DNA from: G963677445 sp963678275
GTDB taxonomy: Bacteria > Bacteroidota > Ignavibacteria > Ignavibacteriales > Melioribacteraceae
Direction: 5' to 3'
DNA length: 64,000 nucleotides
NCBI GenBank assembly: GCA_963678275.1
Contig: OY782765.1
Coordinates: forward strand, 3,410,001-3,474,000
The notes under the pieces were generated by a model. That model saw nothing but the letters and a program-made list of their open reading frames with translations. It had not been told where the DNA came from and did not search any database. Each line of letters starts with the position of its first letter. Position 1 is the stretch's first letter. This document shows, one piece after another, positions 55,648 to 64,000 of this stretch. Both the position numbers and the translations under genes were made by a program.

Positions 55648-58362
55648 TTACATCTGGTCAACAAGCATCGGAAAATGTTTCTTTTGTATCACTTTTCCAA
55701 TCTCAACAAATATCAGAACTGTAAGGGCGTATCCGATAACAAGAAGCCAGTTTATAAAATCAAGCGGAACAGTATGAAAAGGACCATTCAAAACCGGGAT
55801 GTAAATCACCGCGACCGTGAGCAGAATTGAAAATATGCTGCTGAAAAGAAGCGCCTTGTTTTTAAGGATATTCATGTTTATCGCCTGCTCGGTGATTGAG
55901 CGGCAGTTGAGTCCGTTAAAGAGACGCGCGAAAATGAGCGTGGCAAAAAATATCGTTACCGCTTTTTCCTCACCCATTCCCTGCTGAAGAGCAAAAATAA
56001 ATATGGCGATTGTGATAACCCCAATCCAAACCCCCGCGCCGATAGTATATACGAGAGTGCTGGTATTAAGAATTCCCTGGTTTACATCGCGCGGTTTTCG
56101 CTGCATAATACCTTTTTCCGAAGGTTCAACACCCAGCGCAATGGCAATAAGGCCATCCATAAGGAAATTAATAAAGAGAACCTGAACAGCCATTAACGGC
56201 AATGGTAGCCCGCTCATAAGTGCGATGATCATCGCGAAAACAGTTCCCAGGTTTCCGCTGAGCAGATAAATCAGGTATTTTTTAATATTTTCGAAAATAG
56301 ATCGTCCCTCTTCAATTGCCGAAACAATTGAGGCAAAATTATCATCAGTAAGAATCATATCGGATGCTTCGCGGCTGACATCGGTTCCCTTGATTCCCAT
56401 AGCCACTCCGATATCGGCATTTTTAAGAGAAGGAGCGTCATTAACCCCGTCTCCGGTCATTGTAACGATATTGCCTTTTTTCATCAGCGACCTGACAATT
56501 TTCAGCTTATGAGCGGGTGAAATACGGGCATAAACCTCAGTATTTTCAGTAACCTCATCAATTTCTTCATCCGACATTTTTTCCAGTTCCACACCGGTTA
56601 TGGCTCCCCCTTCCTTAAGAATGCCAAGCTCGCGCGCAACCGCGACTGCGGTAACTTTATGATCACCGGTAATCATCAATGGCTTGATACCCGCCATTTC
56701 ACACTTTTTAATAGCTTCCCGGGCTTCGGGGCGGGGCGGATCGATCATACCACAAAGTCCGGCAAAAACAAGTCCCTGCTCAACAAGCTCATTTGTTATC
56801 TCTTCGGTAGCCAGGTTTTTATAAGCAAACGCGAGAACCCGTAAAGCCTCTTCCCCGAGATTATCCTCCTCATCCAGAATCTTCCTCCGGATTTCATCTG
56901 TAAGCTCTTTTTCCTCTCCATCTTCAAGGTAATAATCACATGAGCTTAAGATTACCTCAGGAGCTCCTTTAACACAGGAAAGCTTTTTTCCATCATACTG
57001 ATGAACCGTTGTCATCCGCTTTGTCTCAGAGGAAAATGGAATTTCATAAACGCGCGGGTATTTTTCCTTTAAATCATCAACCTTAATTCCTCCCTTTTCG
57101 GCGGCTACAACAATAGCCCCTTCTGTCGGGTCGCCAATAATGCTCCAGTTATCATCTTCATTTAAAAGTGAAGTGTCATTACACAAAACGCCACATTCAA
57201 GCATTTTCTTCAGATCAGGATAATTATCAGGTTCAATCCTTTTATTGCCAAGCACAAATTTCCCCGATGGAGCATAACCCGAGCCAAAAACTTCGTAGGT
57301 TTTCATGCTGTTAAAGATTTTTCTGATTGTCATCTCATCCTGGGTAAGAGTGCCGGTTTTATCAGAACAGATGATATTGGTGGACCCGAGTGTTTCAACC
57401 GCGGGCAGGTTTCGGACGAGCGCCTTCCTTTTTACCATTCTTCTTACACCGAGCGCGATGCTTATGGTAACAACGGCGGGCAACGCTTCCGGAATAACTG
57501 CCACTGCCAGCGCGACACCCCAGACAAACATTTCAATTATCTGGTATCCCCGCAATATTCCAAGCAGACTAAGTACGGCCGCCAGCACAATCGCGAATAT
57601 TCCAATTTTTTTACCAAGTTCATCCAGGTTTTTCTGAAGCGGAGTCTGGCGGTTTTCCGAAGTGCGGAGAAGATCGGCAATCTTACCGAATTCGGTATTC
57701 ATTCCCGTTTCAACAACAATAGCCGTACACCGGCCAAAGGAAAGGGAAGTGCCCATATATATCATATTTTTTCTGTCGCCCAGCGCCGTCTCTTCCGAAT
57801 CTATTTTTCCTGAACGTTTATTCACAGGAAGCGATTCCCCCGTGAGGGATGATTCATTGACTTTAAGATTCTGCTCCTCCAGAAGACGGCAATCGGCAGG
57901 CACCTGGTCGCCGGTGTTAAGAATCACTATATCGCCGGGAACAACATCCCTCGCGGCAATAATCTTTTTTTCACCATTTCTTTTAACGGTTGTGTTGGGA
58001 GCGGCCATTTTCTGTAATGCTTCGAGCGACTTGCCCGCCTGGTATTCCTGGAAAAATCCGAGTACACCGGCCAGAATCACTATAATGATAATCGCGACAG
58101 CTTCCACCATCTGACCTATAGCCGCCGATACGAGCGCGGCGATGATCAATATTATTATCAGCAAACTTTTAAACTGGCCCAGAAGAAGAAGCCAGGCTGG
58201 TGTTTTTTCCTCCTTTTCAATTTCATTTTTTCCATATTTATTGAGCCGTGAAGCCGCTTCATTTTCACTTAGCCCCTCAACGGAAGTATTCAGAAAAGTC
58301 AAAACTTCATCAGTATCTTTCCGATACCATTTTTCCCCGGGTGTTACAGAGTTTGCTGTCAT
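55648..58362 (-). CDS. Cation-translocating P-type ATPase, Ca2+ (type IIA/PMR1-like)
   Basis: 904-residue inner-membrane pump. N-terminal cation-ATPase domain (GLSENEAASRLNKYGKNEI), actuator with ESSLTGESLPV, the phosphorylation motif SDKTGTLTQDEM (Asp at residue 334), nucleotide domain with PFSSETKRMTTV and KGAPEVIL, hinge MTGDGVNDAPSLKNADIGVAMG, and a six-segment C-terminal part. The M4 motif VIPEALPAVVT and M6 NFLMDGLIAIALG match Ca2+-ATPases, with Ala in place of the usual Gly of PEGLP. The size lacks plant-type regulatory tails. Monocistronic by its terminator. Confidence 0.92.
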   Translation of the reverse strand: MTANSVTPGEKWYRKDTDEVLTFLNTSVEGLSENEAASRLNKYGKNEIEKEEKTPAWLLLLGQFKSLLIIILIIAALVSAAIGQMVEAVAIIIIVILAGVLGFFQEYQAGKSLEALQKMAAPNTTVKRNGEKKIIAARDVVPGDIVILNTGDQVPADCRLLEEQNLKVNESSLTGESLPVNKRSGKIDSEETALGDRKNMIYMGTSLSFGRCTAIVVETGMNTEFGKIADLLRTSENRQTPLQKNLDELGKKIGIFAIVLAAVLSLLGILRGYQIIEMFVWGVALAVAVIPEALPAVVTISIALGVRRMVKRKALVRNLPAVETLGSTNIICSDKTGTLTQDEMTIRKIFNSMKTYEVFGSGYAPSGKFVLGNKRIEPDNYPDLKKMLECGVLCNDTSLLNEDDNWSIIGDPTEGAIVVAAEKGGIKVDDLKEKYPRVYEIPFSSETKRMTTVHQYDGKKLSCVKGAPEVILSSCDYYLEDGEEKELTDEIRRKILDEEDNLGEEALRVLAFAYKNLATEEITNELVEQGLVFAGLCGMIDPPRPEAREAIKKCEMAGIKPLMITGDHKVTAVAVARELGILKEGGAITGVELEKMSDEEIDEVTENTEVYARISPAHKLKIVRSLMKKGNIVTMTGDGVNDAPSLKNADIGVAMGIKGTDVSREASDMILTDDNFASIVSAIEEGRSIFENIKKYLIYLLSGNLGTVFAMIIALMSGLPLPLMAVQVLFINFLMDGLIAIALGVEPSEKGIMQRKPRDVNQGILNTSTLVYTIGAGVWIGVITIAIFIFALQQGMGEEKAVTIFFATLIFARLFNGLNCRSITEQAINMNILKNKALLFSSIFSILLTVAVIYIPVLNGPFHTVPLDFINWLLVIGYALTVLIFVEIGKVIQKKHFPMLVDQM

Positions 58363-58702
58363 TGAAATATCCTGCAGTTATTAACATTAGCCGATAATTA
58401 TAATCAGGTACAACTCTATATTTAATTTTTCAGACTGGCCAGGCCAGAATTAAAAAAAACAGTGTAATAATCAAATTCTCCTCACTTCACAGCTAATTTA
58501 TTCATAACCCCTGCCTGTGTATTTGATCGGGTTATTTCACTGCAAAAAATGTAATTTCATGCAACTTAATGCAAGAAAATGATTAATAAGTGTTTAATAT
58601 ACAAACTTATTCCTGAAACCTGAAATTTATCTGAAAAATCGTGATGTTAATCAGTAAATTTTTGTCCCTCAATGGAAAAAGCCGTGCCCTCTCGCTTCAG
58701 GC
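58363..58702. other. Spacer upstream of the P-type ATPase
   Basis: 340 bp, AT-rich, no gene. It has a CATGCAACTTAATGCAAG direct-repeat-like stretch near 58558 and a TGGCCAGGCCAG palindromic word near 58436. It presumably holds the ATPase promoter. Confidence 0.4.
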
Positions 58703-58918
58703 TTAGTCTTCAGGATTGTAGGTAAGCTCAATTTTAACATGAAAATCAGCGCCGCTGAAGAGAGTATACTTTATTTCCCCGATTGTGCATTTGTAATCTT
58801 CACCAACCTGCTCACTGATAACTTTCGCTATGCTGTTTTCAAGCTCAGCAATACTCAAACCTTTCAGTTTGTTTTTAAGAAGCTTATCCACGTCTATTGT
58901 TTTTTCCTGTTTCTGCAT
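58703..58918 (-). CDS. Small 71-residue protein of unknown function
   Basis: Soluble, no signal peptide. The ATG at 58918 has AAGGAAT upstream; an earlier start in the open frame lacks support. The N-terminal half is charged and helical (KQEKTIDVDKLLKNKLKGL), with a second helix IAELENSIAKVISEQVG. The C-terminal half looks like two beta strands (YKCTIGEIKYTLFSG and FHVKIELTYN), so a helix-helix-beta-beta mini-fold is plausible. Flanked by the P-ATPase and the phosphohexomutase on the same strand but with gaps. I do not recognise a family. Confidence 0.6.
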   Translation of the reverse strand: MQKQEKTIDVDKLLKNKLKGLSIAELENSIAKVISEQVGEDYKCTIGEIKYTLFSGADFHVKIELTYNPED

Positions 58919-59014
58919 TTTTATATTCCTTAATGAATGTTCACTGATTAAGACGAAGAATAATAACAAAAGGTTTCTGAGAATATAAGGGCTGCTAATT
59001 TAGCAGCCTCTTTC

Positions 59015-60361
59015 TTATCCCCTGATTATCTTCAGTAATTCTTCAGTTTTTTCCTTTAATAATTTTTTATCTCCTTTTGTTTCAACATTAAGTCTTATTA
59101 AAGGTTCGGTATTGCTCATTCTTACGTTAAAACGCCATTCGGGGTATTCAATGCTCGCACCGTCTAACGTATCCTGTTTGCCATCGGAATAAATTTTCCT
59201 GATCTCCTCAATTTTTCCCGCCGGATCATCAATAGTTGAGTTTATTTCTCCCGAGCAAGGGAAATTATCGATCATTTCACCGATAAGCTGCGACATTGTT
59301 TTATTTTCTTCCGACATCAACTGCATGATAAGAAGAAAAGGAATCATGCCGCTATCGGAATAATAGTTTTCACGGAAATAATGATGCGCCGACATTTCGC
59401 CGCCATAAACAGCGTTTACCTCTCTCATTTTTTCCTTGATAAAGGCATGTCCGCTTTTTGAAACAACCGGTTCGCCACCCGCTTTTTTGACTTCATCCTC
59501 TGTATTCCATACCAGGCGGGGGTCGTGAATGATCTTTTCACCGGGGCTGGATTTAAGAATTGATTTCGCCAGAACACCGACTATATAATATCCTTCAATA
59601 AAACTTCCGTTCTCGTCAAAGAAAAAACATCTGTCGTAATCACCATCCCAGGCTACCCCGAGATCGGCTTTGTGTTCAAGAATAGCGTCAATTGTTGGTT
59701 TGCGGTTTTCAGGAAGAAGAGGATTGGGGACGCCATTCGGGAAATCTGAATCGGGTTCATGAAATACCTTGATCATTTCAATCGGCAAATCAGGTTCCAG
59801 AGCGTCGAGGGCGGGTCCCGCGCAGCCGTTACCGGCATTTACAACCACTTTCATCGGTTTTATTATTGATTTATCATAAAATTCACCCAGCCGTTTTATA
59901 AATTCAGGCATTAAATCGCGGGTCGAATATGTTCCCTGTTTTTCGGCCATTGGTCCCAACTCGTCATCAAGGATCATTTTTTCTATTTTATCAAGACCCG
60001 AATTATATCCTACAGGAATCGAACCACGCCTGACAAACTTTAATCCGTTATACTCCGGAGGGTTGTGGCTCGCGGTTATCATCACTCCTCCCCCGGCATT
60101 CAGGAAAGGTGTTCCGAAATAGATCATCTCGGTGCCGCAGAGACCAAGATCGACCACATCCGCTCCGCTATCCATTATACCTTTGGCAAGAGCATCCGAT
60201 ATTTCCTCCGATGACTTCCTGATATCGCGTCCGATTACCATTTTATCACATTTGAAGAGGGTGACAAATGCTCTGCCGATTTTATATGCCATTTCAGCGT
60301 TTAGCTCTCCCGGCACTTTTCCTCTTATATCATAAGCCTTGAATGATTTTATTCCGGCCAT
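59015..60361 (-). CDS. Phosphomannomutase/phosphoglucomutase
   Basis: Interconverts hexose 6- and 1-phosphates for nucleotide-sugar and glycan synthesis. 448 residues with the four alpha-D-phosphohexomutase domains: FKAYDIRGKVPGELN at the start, the phosphoserine loop MITASHNPPEYNGLKF (S98), the metal loop AWDGDYDRCFFFDENG, the sugar-specificity loop GGEMSAHHYFRE and the C-terminal phosphate loop RMSNTEPLIRLNVE. The GEMSAHHYFR form favours PMM/PGM over phosphoglucosamine mutase. Single gene; the upstream 250 bp carry its promoter region. Confidence 0.94.
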   Translation of the reverse strand: MAGIKSFKAYDIRGKVPGELNAEMAYKIGRAFVTLFKCDKMVIGRDIRKSSEEISDALAKGIMDSGADVVDLGLCGTEMIYFGTPFLNAGGGVMITASHNPPEYNGLKFVRRGSIPVGYNSGLDKIEKMILDDELGPMAEKQGTYSTRDLMPEFIKRLGEFYDKSIIKPMKVVVNAGNGCAGPALDALEPDLPIEMIKVFHEPDSDFPNGVPNPLLPENRKPTIDAILEHKADLGVAWDGDYDRCFFFDENGSFIEGYYIVGVLAKSILKSSPGEKIIHDPRLVWNTEDEVKKAGGEPVVSKSGHAFIKEKMREVNAVYGGEMSAHHYFRENYYSDSGMIPFLLIMQLMSEENKTMSQLIGEMIDNFPCSGEINSTIDDPAGKIEEIRKIYSDGKQDTLDGASIEYPEWRFNVRMSNTEPLIRLNVETKGDKKLLKEKTEELLKIIRG

Positions 60362-60612
60362 TTCTCTCTCCGTTTAAGATTATTATATTTGATTAATTCT
60401 TTTTTTTTACTATCATGAAAATACGTTTTGGTAAAAAAAATCACAAATCGGGTGGAAAAAAAAAGGGGAGGATGATTTTTTGCATAGTATTCATTCTTCT
60501 GATAACATAGATTAGTGTTGTTTTTTAATATTATTTTTCCGGAGGCTTTATAAATACATCATCTACCAAATCTAAAAGTTTTGCAAGGTGCAATAATTCC
60601 AAATGCCGTGTT

Positions 60613-60858
60613 ATGTTCGTATTCGATCCGCGTGAAATCCTTGGCGAAACCGGATTTTTATGCCCGGAATGCAGAGAAAAAATCGACACACATCATGTTG
60701 TACAATGTAAAAACTGCCAGTCTATTGTAAATTTTGTTATGGCCGACCCCTCAGAAGAACCTGTAATTTTTAATGTTGATAAATGCTCTCATTGTCATGG
60801 CACAGTCGAGGATGAATATAAAATGAGCCCCCTCTTTTTCCCCGACGCCTACGTTTAA
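60613..60858 (+). CDS. Small zinc-ribbon-like protein
   Basis: 81 residues with three CxxC pairs (CPEC, CKNC, CSHC) and a HH pair (THHVV), suggesting one or two zinc ribbons. No signal peptide or membrane segment. The ATG at 60613 has only a weak ribosome site. An acidic stretch separates the second and third Cys pairs. It is monocistronic, divergent from the phosphohexomutase, and bordered downstream by the long repeat region. Function unknown; nucleic-acid or protein binding is the usual role of such folds. Confidence 0.65.
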   Translation: MFVFDPREILGETGFLCPECREKIDTHHVVQCKNCQSIVNFVMADPSEEPVIFNVDKCSHCHGTVEDEYKMSPLFFPDAYV

Positions 60859-60950
60859 AATACACACGCATCTAAAAAACTTATCATAAAACCCTGATCC
60901 TGATATAAACCGTATCCGGCTCAGGGTCCCCCACAATCATAATCGTAATC

Positions 60951-62034
60951 ATAGACTGGCAAGCCAGAAACAATGAGGAATTACGAATTACGAATTAGGA
61001 ATTGCCTTTCCCCAGATATTACCAATTAATTATCATTCCGGTCTTTTGCGAAAAGACCATCCAGAGGCAGGCAGGAATCTAATGCCAAATTTTACTGGCA
61101 ATCAGATAAAAACTTTTCCTTTTTGCTTAGAATTTAACTCCTTACGGAGTAATCATAGACTGGCAAGCCAGAGATAATGAGGAATTACGAATTAGGAATT
61201 GACTTTCCCCAGGTATTACCAATTATTTATCATTCCGGTTTTTTGCGTCTTTTGCGAAAAGACCATCCAGAGGCAGGCAGGCCGGAATCTAATGCCAAAT
61301 TTTACTGGCAATCAGATAAAAACTTTTCCATTTTGCGTAGAATTTAACTCATTACGGAATAATCATAATCATAGACTGGCAAGCCAGAAACAATGAGGAA
61401 TTACGAATTACGAATTAGGAATTGACTTTCCCCAGGTATTACCAATTAATTATCATTCCGGTTTTTTGCGTCTTTTGCGAAAAGACCATCCAGAGGCAGG
61501 CAGGCCGGAATCTATTGCCAAATTTTACTGGCAATCAGATAAAAACTTTTCCTTTTTGCGTAGAATTTAACTCCTTACGGAATAATCATATTCATAGACT
61601 GGCAAGCCAGAGATAATGAGGAATTACGAATTACGAATTAGGAATTGACTTTCCCCAGGTATTACCAATTAATTGTCATTCCGGTTTTTTGCGTCCTTTG
61701 CAAAAAGACCGGAATCTAATGCCGATTTTTACTACCGATTAGTAATAATTTTGCCATTTTGCGTAGAATTTAACTCCTTACGGAGTAATCACAGACTGGC
61801 AAGCCAGAGACAATGAGGAATTACGAATTAGGAATTAGGAATTGACTTTCCCCAGGTATTACCAATTATTTATCATTCCGGTTTTTTGCGTCTTTTGCGA
61901 AAAGACCATCCAGAGGCAGGCAGGCCGGAATCTAATGCCAAATTTTACTGGCAATCAGATAAAAACTTTTCCATTTTGCGTAGAATTTAACTCCTTACGG
62001 AGTAATCATAGACTGGCAAAGCCAGAAACAATGA
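60951..62034. repeat. Tandem array of five units of about 200-220 bp
   Basis: Units begin ATAGACTGGCAAGCCAG (or ACAGACTGGC) at 60951, 61155, 61371, 61594 and 61791, with a sixth truncated start at 62008. Periods are 204, 216, 223, 197 and 217 bp. Each unit has GAGGAATTACGAATTA, CCCCAGRTATTACCAATTA, a CATCCAGAGGCAGGCAGG segment (missing in unit 4) and TTTTGCGTAGAATTTAACTC. Differences are mostly small indels. Confidence 0.92.
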
Positions 62035-62532
62035 ACCTGTCCGGTAGCTGAGCGGAGTCGAAGCTACCGCCGCTGGTTTCGATCCGCCGCGGCGGACTTA
62101 CCACCGGCTTATGTTGTCTTAAAATCTCCTGACCATCATTCTGATCCTGGTAATCCTGTTTTTTCTGCGTCCATCAGCCAAATCCGCGGGGAATAATGCC
62201 TCGGTTAAAAAGGCAATAAGGTTGAAATTTTTGAGAGTTTACCATTGCTACTAAGGTTAAAAGATTAAAGAATAAGGTTCTTATCAACTTTTTCGTGGGA
62301 TTTGGTGTTTTGGTGATTTTGTGGCCTTTTTCCCGTCCAAATCAGCGTAATCAAAAAAATCTGCGGGAATAAAACTCCGGATGAATAAGGTTATAAGATT
62401 TATTTTTTAGGGGATTATCCCCGGCTACAAAGGAACCCCAATTTGGGAAAACACACAATTTCAAAATTAACCACAACAATTTAAGTAATTACAATCTATC
62501 TAAAACTCTTCAAAGATGAGAGAGCGGAATCC

Positions 62533-62558
62533 CCTCCCCTTAAGATTTTAAGGGGAGG
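62533..62558. repeat. Dispersed 26-nt hairpin, copy 4
   Basis: CCTCCCCTTAA (62533-62543), loop GATT, TTAAGGGGAGG (62548-62558), then GGGAGGGGTTTGATCTACC as in the other copies. Confidence 0.88.
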
Positions 62559-63821
62559 ACGGGAGGGGTTTGATCTACCCTGAGATGTCTGTAATCCGGT
62601 AAGAAGTCAAAATATTCGTAAAAAAATAACTGGCTTTTTCTCTTAAATATATTCTTGTTGCCCGGAAGGTTAAAAAATCAAAAATCAGGTTTCTTCATTT
62701 GCATAAATTCGTAATTCGTCATTCGTCATTTCTTTTGTGGCCTTTTTCCCACCCAAATCTGCGAAATCCGCGTAATCAAAAAAATCTGCGGTCCTCTTTT
62801 CAATTATTCATTGTACATTACTAATTGTTAATTGAAATTTTGCCATTTTGCGTAGAATTTGATTCCTTATGGAATAATCATAAACTGCCAGAGCCAGAAA
62901 AAAATGAATCCTAAAAAAAATCGTACTCGTTCTCGTAATCGTGATTCGTACTCGTCTTTACCAAAATGCTCAGATTATTCGAGAACGATGACGATTACGA
63001 GTACCGCTTCGCCCCCAGGGGGATGTCCCATGTGTACGATAAAATTTTGCCGTTTTGCGTAGAATTTCACTGCTTACGGAGTAATCGTAATCCCGCCCCC
63101 TCAGGAAAAATGTACAATCCCTTCGCCATCACCCAACCCGGTTTTCACACTCTTACTCTTTCTCTGATTCTTTAACACCGATACCGAAATATAAAGGCAA
63201 TAAGGTTAATTTTGGTGGGGAGAGGAATCCTTTGCTACTAAGGTTAAAAACAAAGAATAAGGTTTCTTTACTTTCCTGGCATTCTTAATTCGTAATTCGT
63301 AATTCGTAATTCTCCTTCGCCATCACCCAACCCAGCCATCATACTCTTACCCGCCGCAGCCGTTTTTTGGCGCAGGAGGGCTTACTCCTACTCTTACTCT
63401 GATTTTTTAATACCGGTACCGAAATATAATCATGTAATCCTCAAATCCTTTAATCATGGTTCAGAGATCATTCCCCGTTATATTCGACAAAATCCTCGAA
63501 AAATAAAAAGGCAATAAGGTTATTTTTTTTGGGGGGGGACTCCTCTGCTACTAAGGTTAAAAAACAAAGAATAAGGTTTCTTTACTTTCCTTTCATTCCT
63601 AATTCCTCATTCCTAATTCTTAATTCCCCTGCCCGCCCTCACCCAACCCGGCCATCATACTCTTACTCTTTCTCTGATTTTTTAATACCGATACCGAAAA
63701 TAATCATGTAATTTGCCTCTTGGAAAGATCGCGTTGGCAGAAACATTAAATACAAATTCGTGGTGTAAGTCATCTAATATTTTATAAATTTGGAGATCGA
63801 ATAACAATTTACCAGGGTAAA

Positions 63822-64000
63822 ATGGTTAGCGATTGTTTTAATATTAAAACCACAGTTAAAAAATCAAAAATATATCTGATAAGTTTTTTTGTTTTTTTAT
63901 TTTACTGGCTTTTTAGTCCCCTGATCATTCCTACAAGCTTAACAGGTCTGCTCAATTTCGCTCTGATAATTTTGTTACTGGTTTTAACCATCGTAGTCAT
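63822..64000 (+). CDS. N-terminus of a membrane protein, cut by the window edge
   Basis: An ATG at 63822 preceded by CAGGGTAA opens a frame that runs 59 codons to the window end without a stop. After a short basic N-terminus (NIKTTVKKSKIYL) two hydrophobic segments follow (about residues 20-36 and 41-59, FFVFLFYWLF and ALIILLLVLTIVV). The rest is outside the window, so no family can be assigned. Confidence 0.6.
   Translation, partial: MVSDCFNIKTTVKKSKIYLISFFVFLFYWLFSPLIIPTSLTGLLNFALIILLLVLTIVV

Larger units (their letters stand above)
60859..63821. repeat. Long repeat-filled intergenic region
   Basis: Nearly 3 kb without a supported gene. 60951-62034 is a five-unit tandem array. 62160-62720 is a mosaic block with CTACTAAGGTT, the 26-nt hairpin copy 4 and GCGTAATCAAAAAAATCTGCGG. 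62836-63320 and 63320-63720 carry further copies of the CATTTTGCGTAGAATTT, TACTCTTACTC, CCGATACCGAAA, GGCAATAAGGTTA and TAATTCG words. Open frames here lack ribosome sites and copy the repeats. Confidence 0.85.

Noticed and set aside
60951..62034. Possible CRISPR array
   Set aside because: The whole 200-220 bp unit is repeated, not a short repeat with unique spacers, and no cas gene is present.
61199..62051. Recurrent 64-69 codon frames in the tandem array
   Set aside because: They start at TTG without a ribosome site and simply read the repeat unit; indels between units are not in multiples of three.

Overview
The window is about 64 kb of a moderately AT-rich bacterial chromosome. Several exported proteins end in type IX secretion (T9SS) sorting tails of the form NFPNPFNPST. 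A GWxTD-domain protein, a bacterial GGGP synthase and many Bacteroidota-style intergenic palindromes are also present. Together these suggest a member of Ignavibacteria or a close relative on the Bacteroidota/Chlorobi branch. That placement is inferred from protein signatures; no rRNA or tRNA gene was recognised.

Layout. 1-4926 (minus): a tripartite RND efflux operon (TolC, HlyD-type adaptor, RND pump), with the pump cut by the window edge. 4927-7188: non-coding mosaic repeats. 7246-7907: a DUF6364/PIN toxin-antitoxin pair. 8368-15043: an exoprotein cluster with a zinc metalloprotease, three tandem paralogous T9SS cargo proteins and a secreted NUC1-type nuclease. 15476-19118: a MarR regulator, a TlpA-like lipoprotein and a conserved secreted protein. 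19168-23820: gmhA, GGGP synthase, a Cys-rich miniprotein, tex and an ArsC-family protein. 23821-25643: hairpins and a tandem repeat. 25644-32665 (minus): a probable six-gene operon of rimO, GWxTD, PfkB kinase, Omp85, CBM20-esterase and GNAT. 32929-34655: an ArsR-DUF2087-GIY-YIG fusion coupled to a creatininase-family hydrolase. 35858-40384: a 1508-residue T9SS protein. 40672-46460: LD-carboxypeptidase, a dTDP-sugar reductase-like SDR and anmK (cell-wall recycling theme), then nfo, a flavin-reductase-like protein and a class V aminotransferase. 48172-51816: an orphan multi-PAS/PocR histidine kinase. 52071-53983: a group II intron with a maturase/RT. 54533-60361: a Ca/Na antiporter, a Ca-type P-ATPase, a 71-residue protein and a phosphohexomutase. 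60613-60858: a zinc-ribbon miniprotein. 60859-63821: a tandem array and more mosaic repeats. 63822-64000: the start of a membrane protein.

The least explained content is the non-coding part. Roughly 9 kb of intergenic DNA consists of a limited vocabulary of modules that recur in largely the same order at several separated places. Examples are a 26-nt hairpin copied four times, a GCGTAGAATTT box, hexamer and heptamer minisatellites, and an ACTGGCAAGCCAG box. One palindromic repeat has been invaded by the group II intron, and a homologous uninterrupted copy lies 19 kb away. This repeat system is the best candidate here for something undescribed. The protein-coding systems mostly belong to known families.
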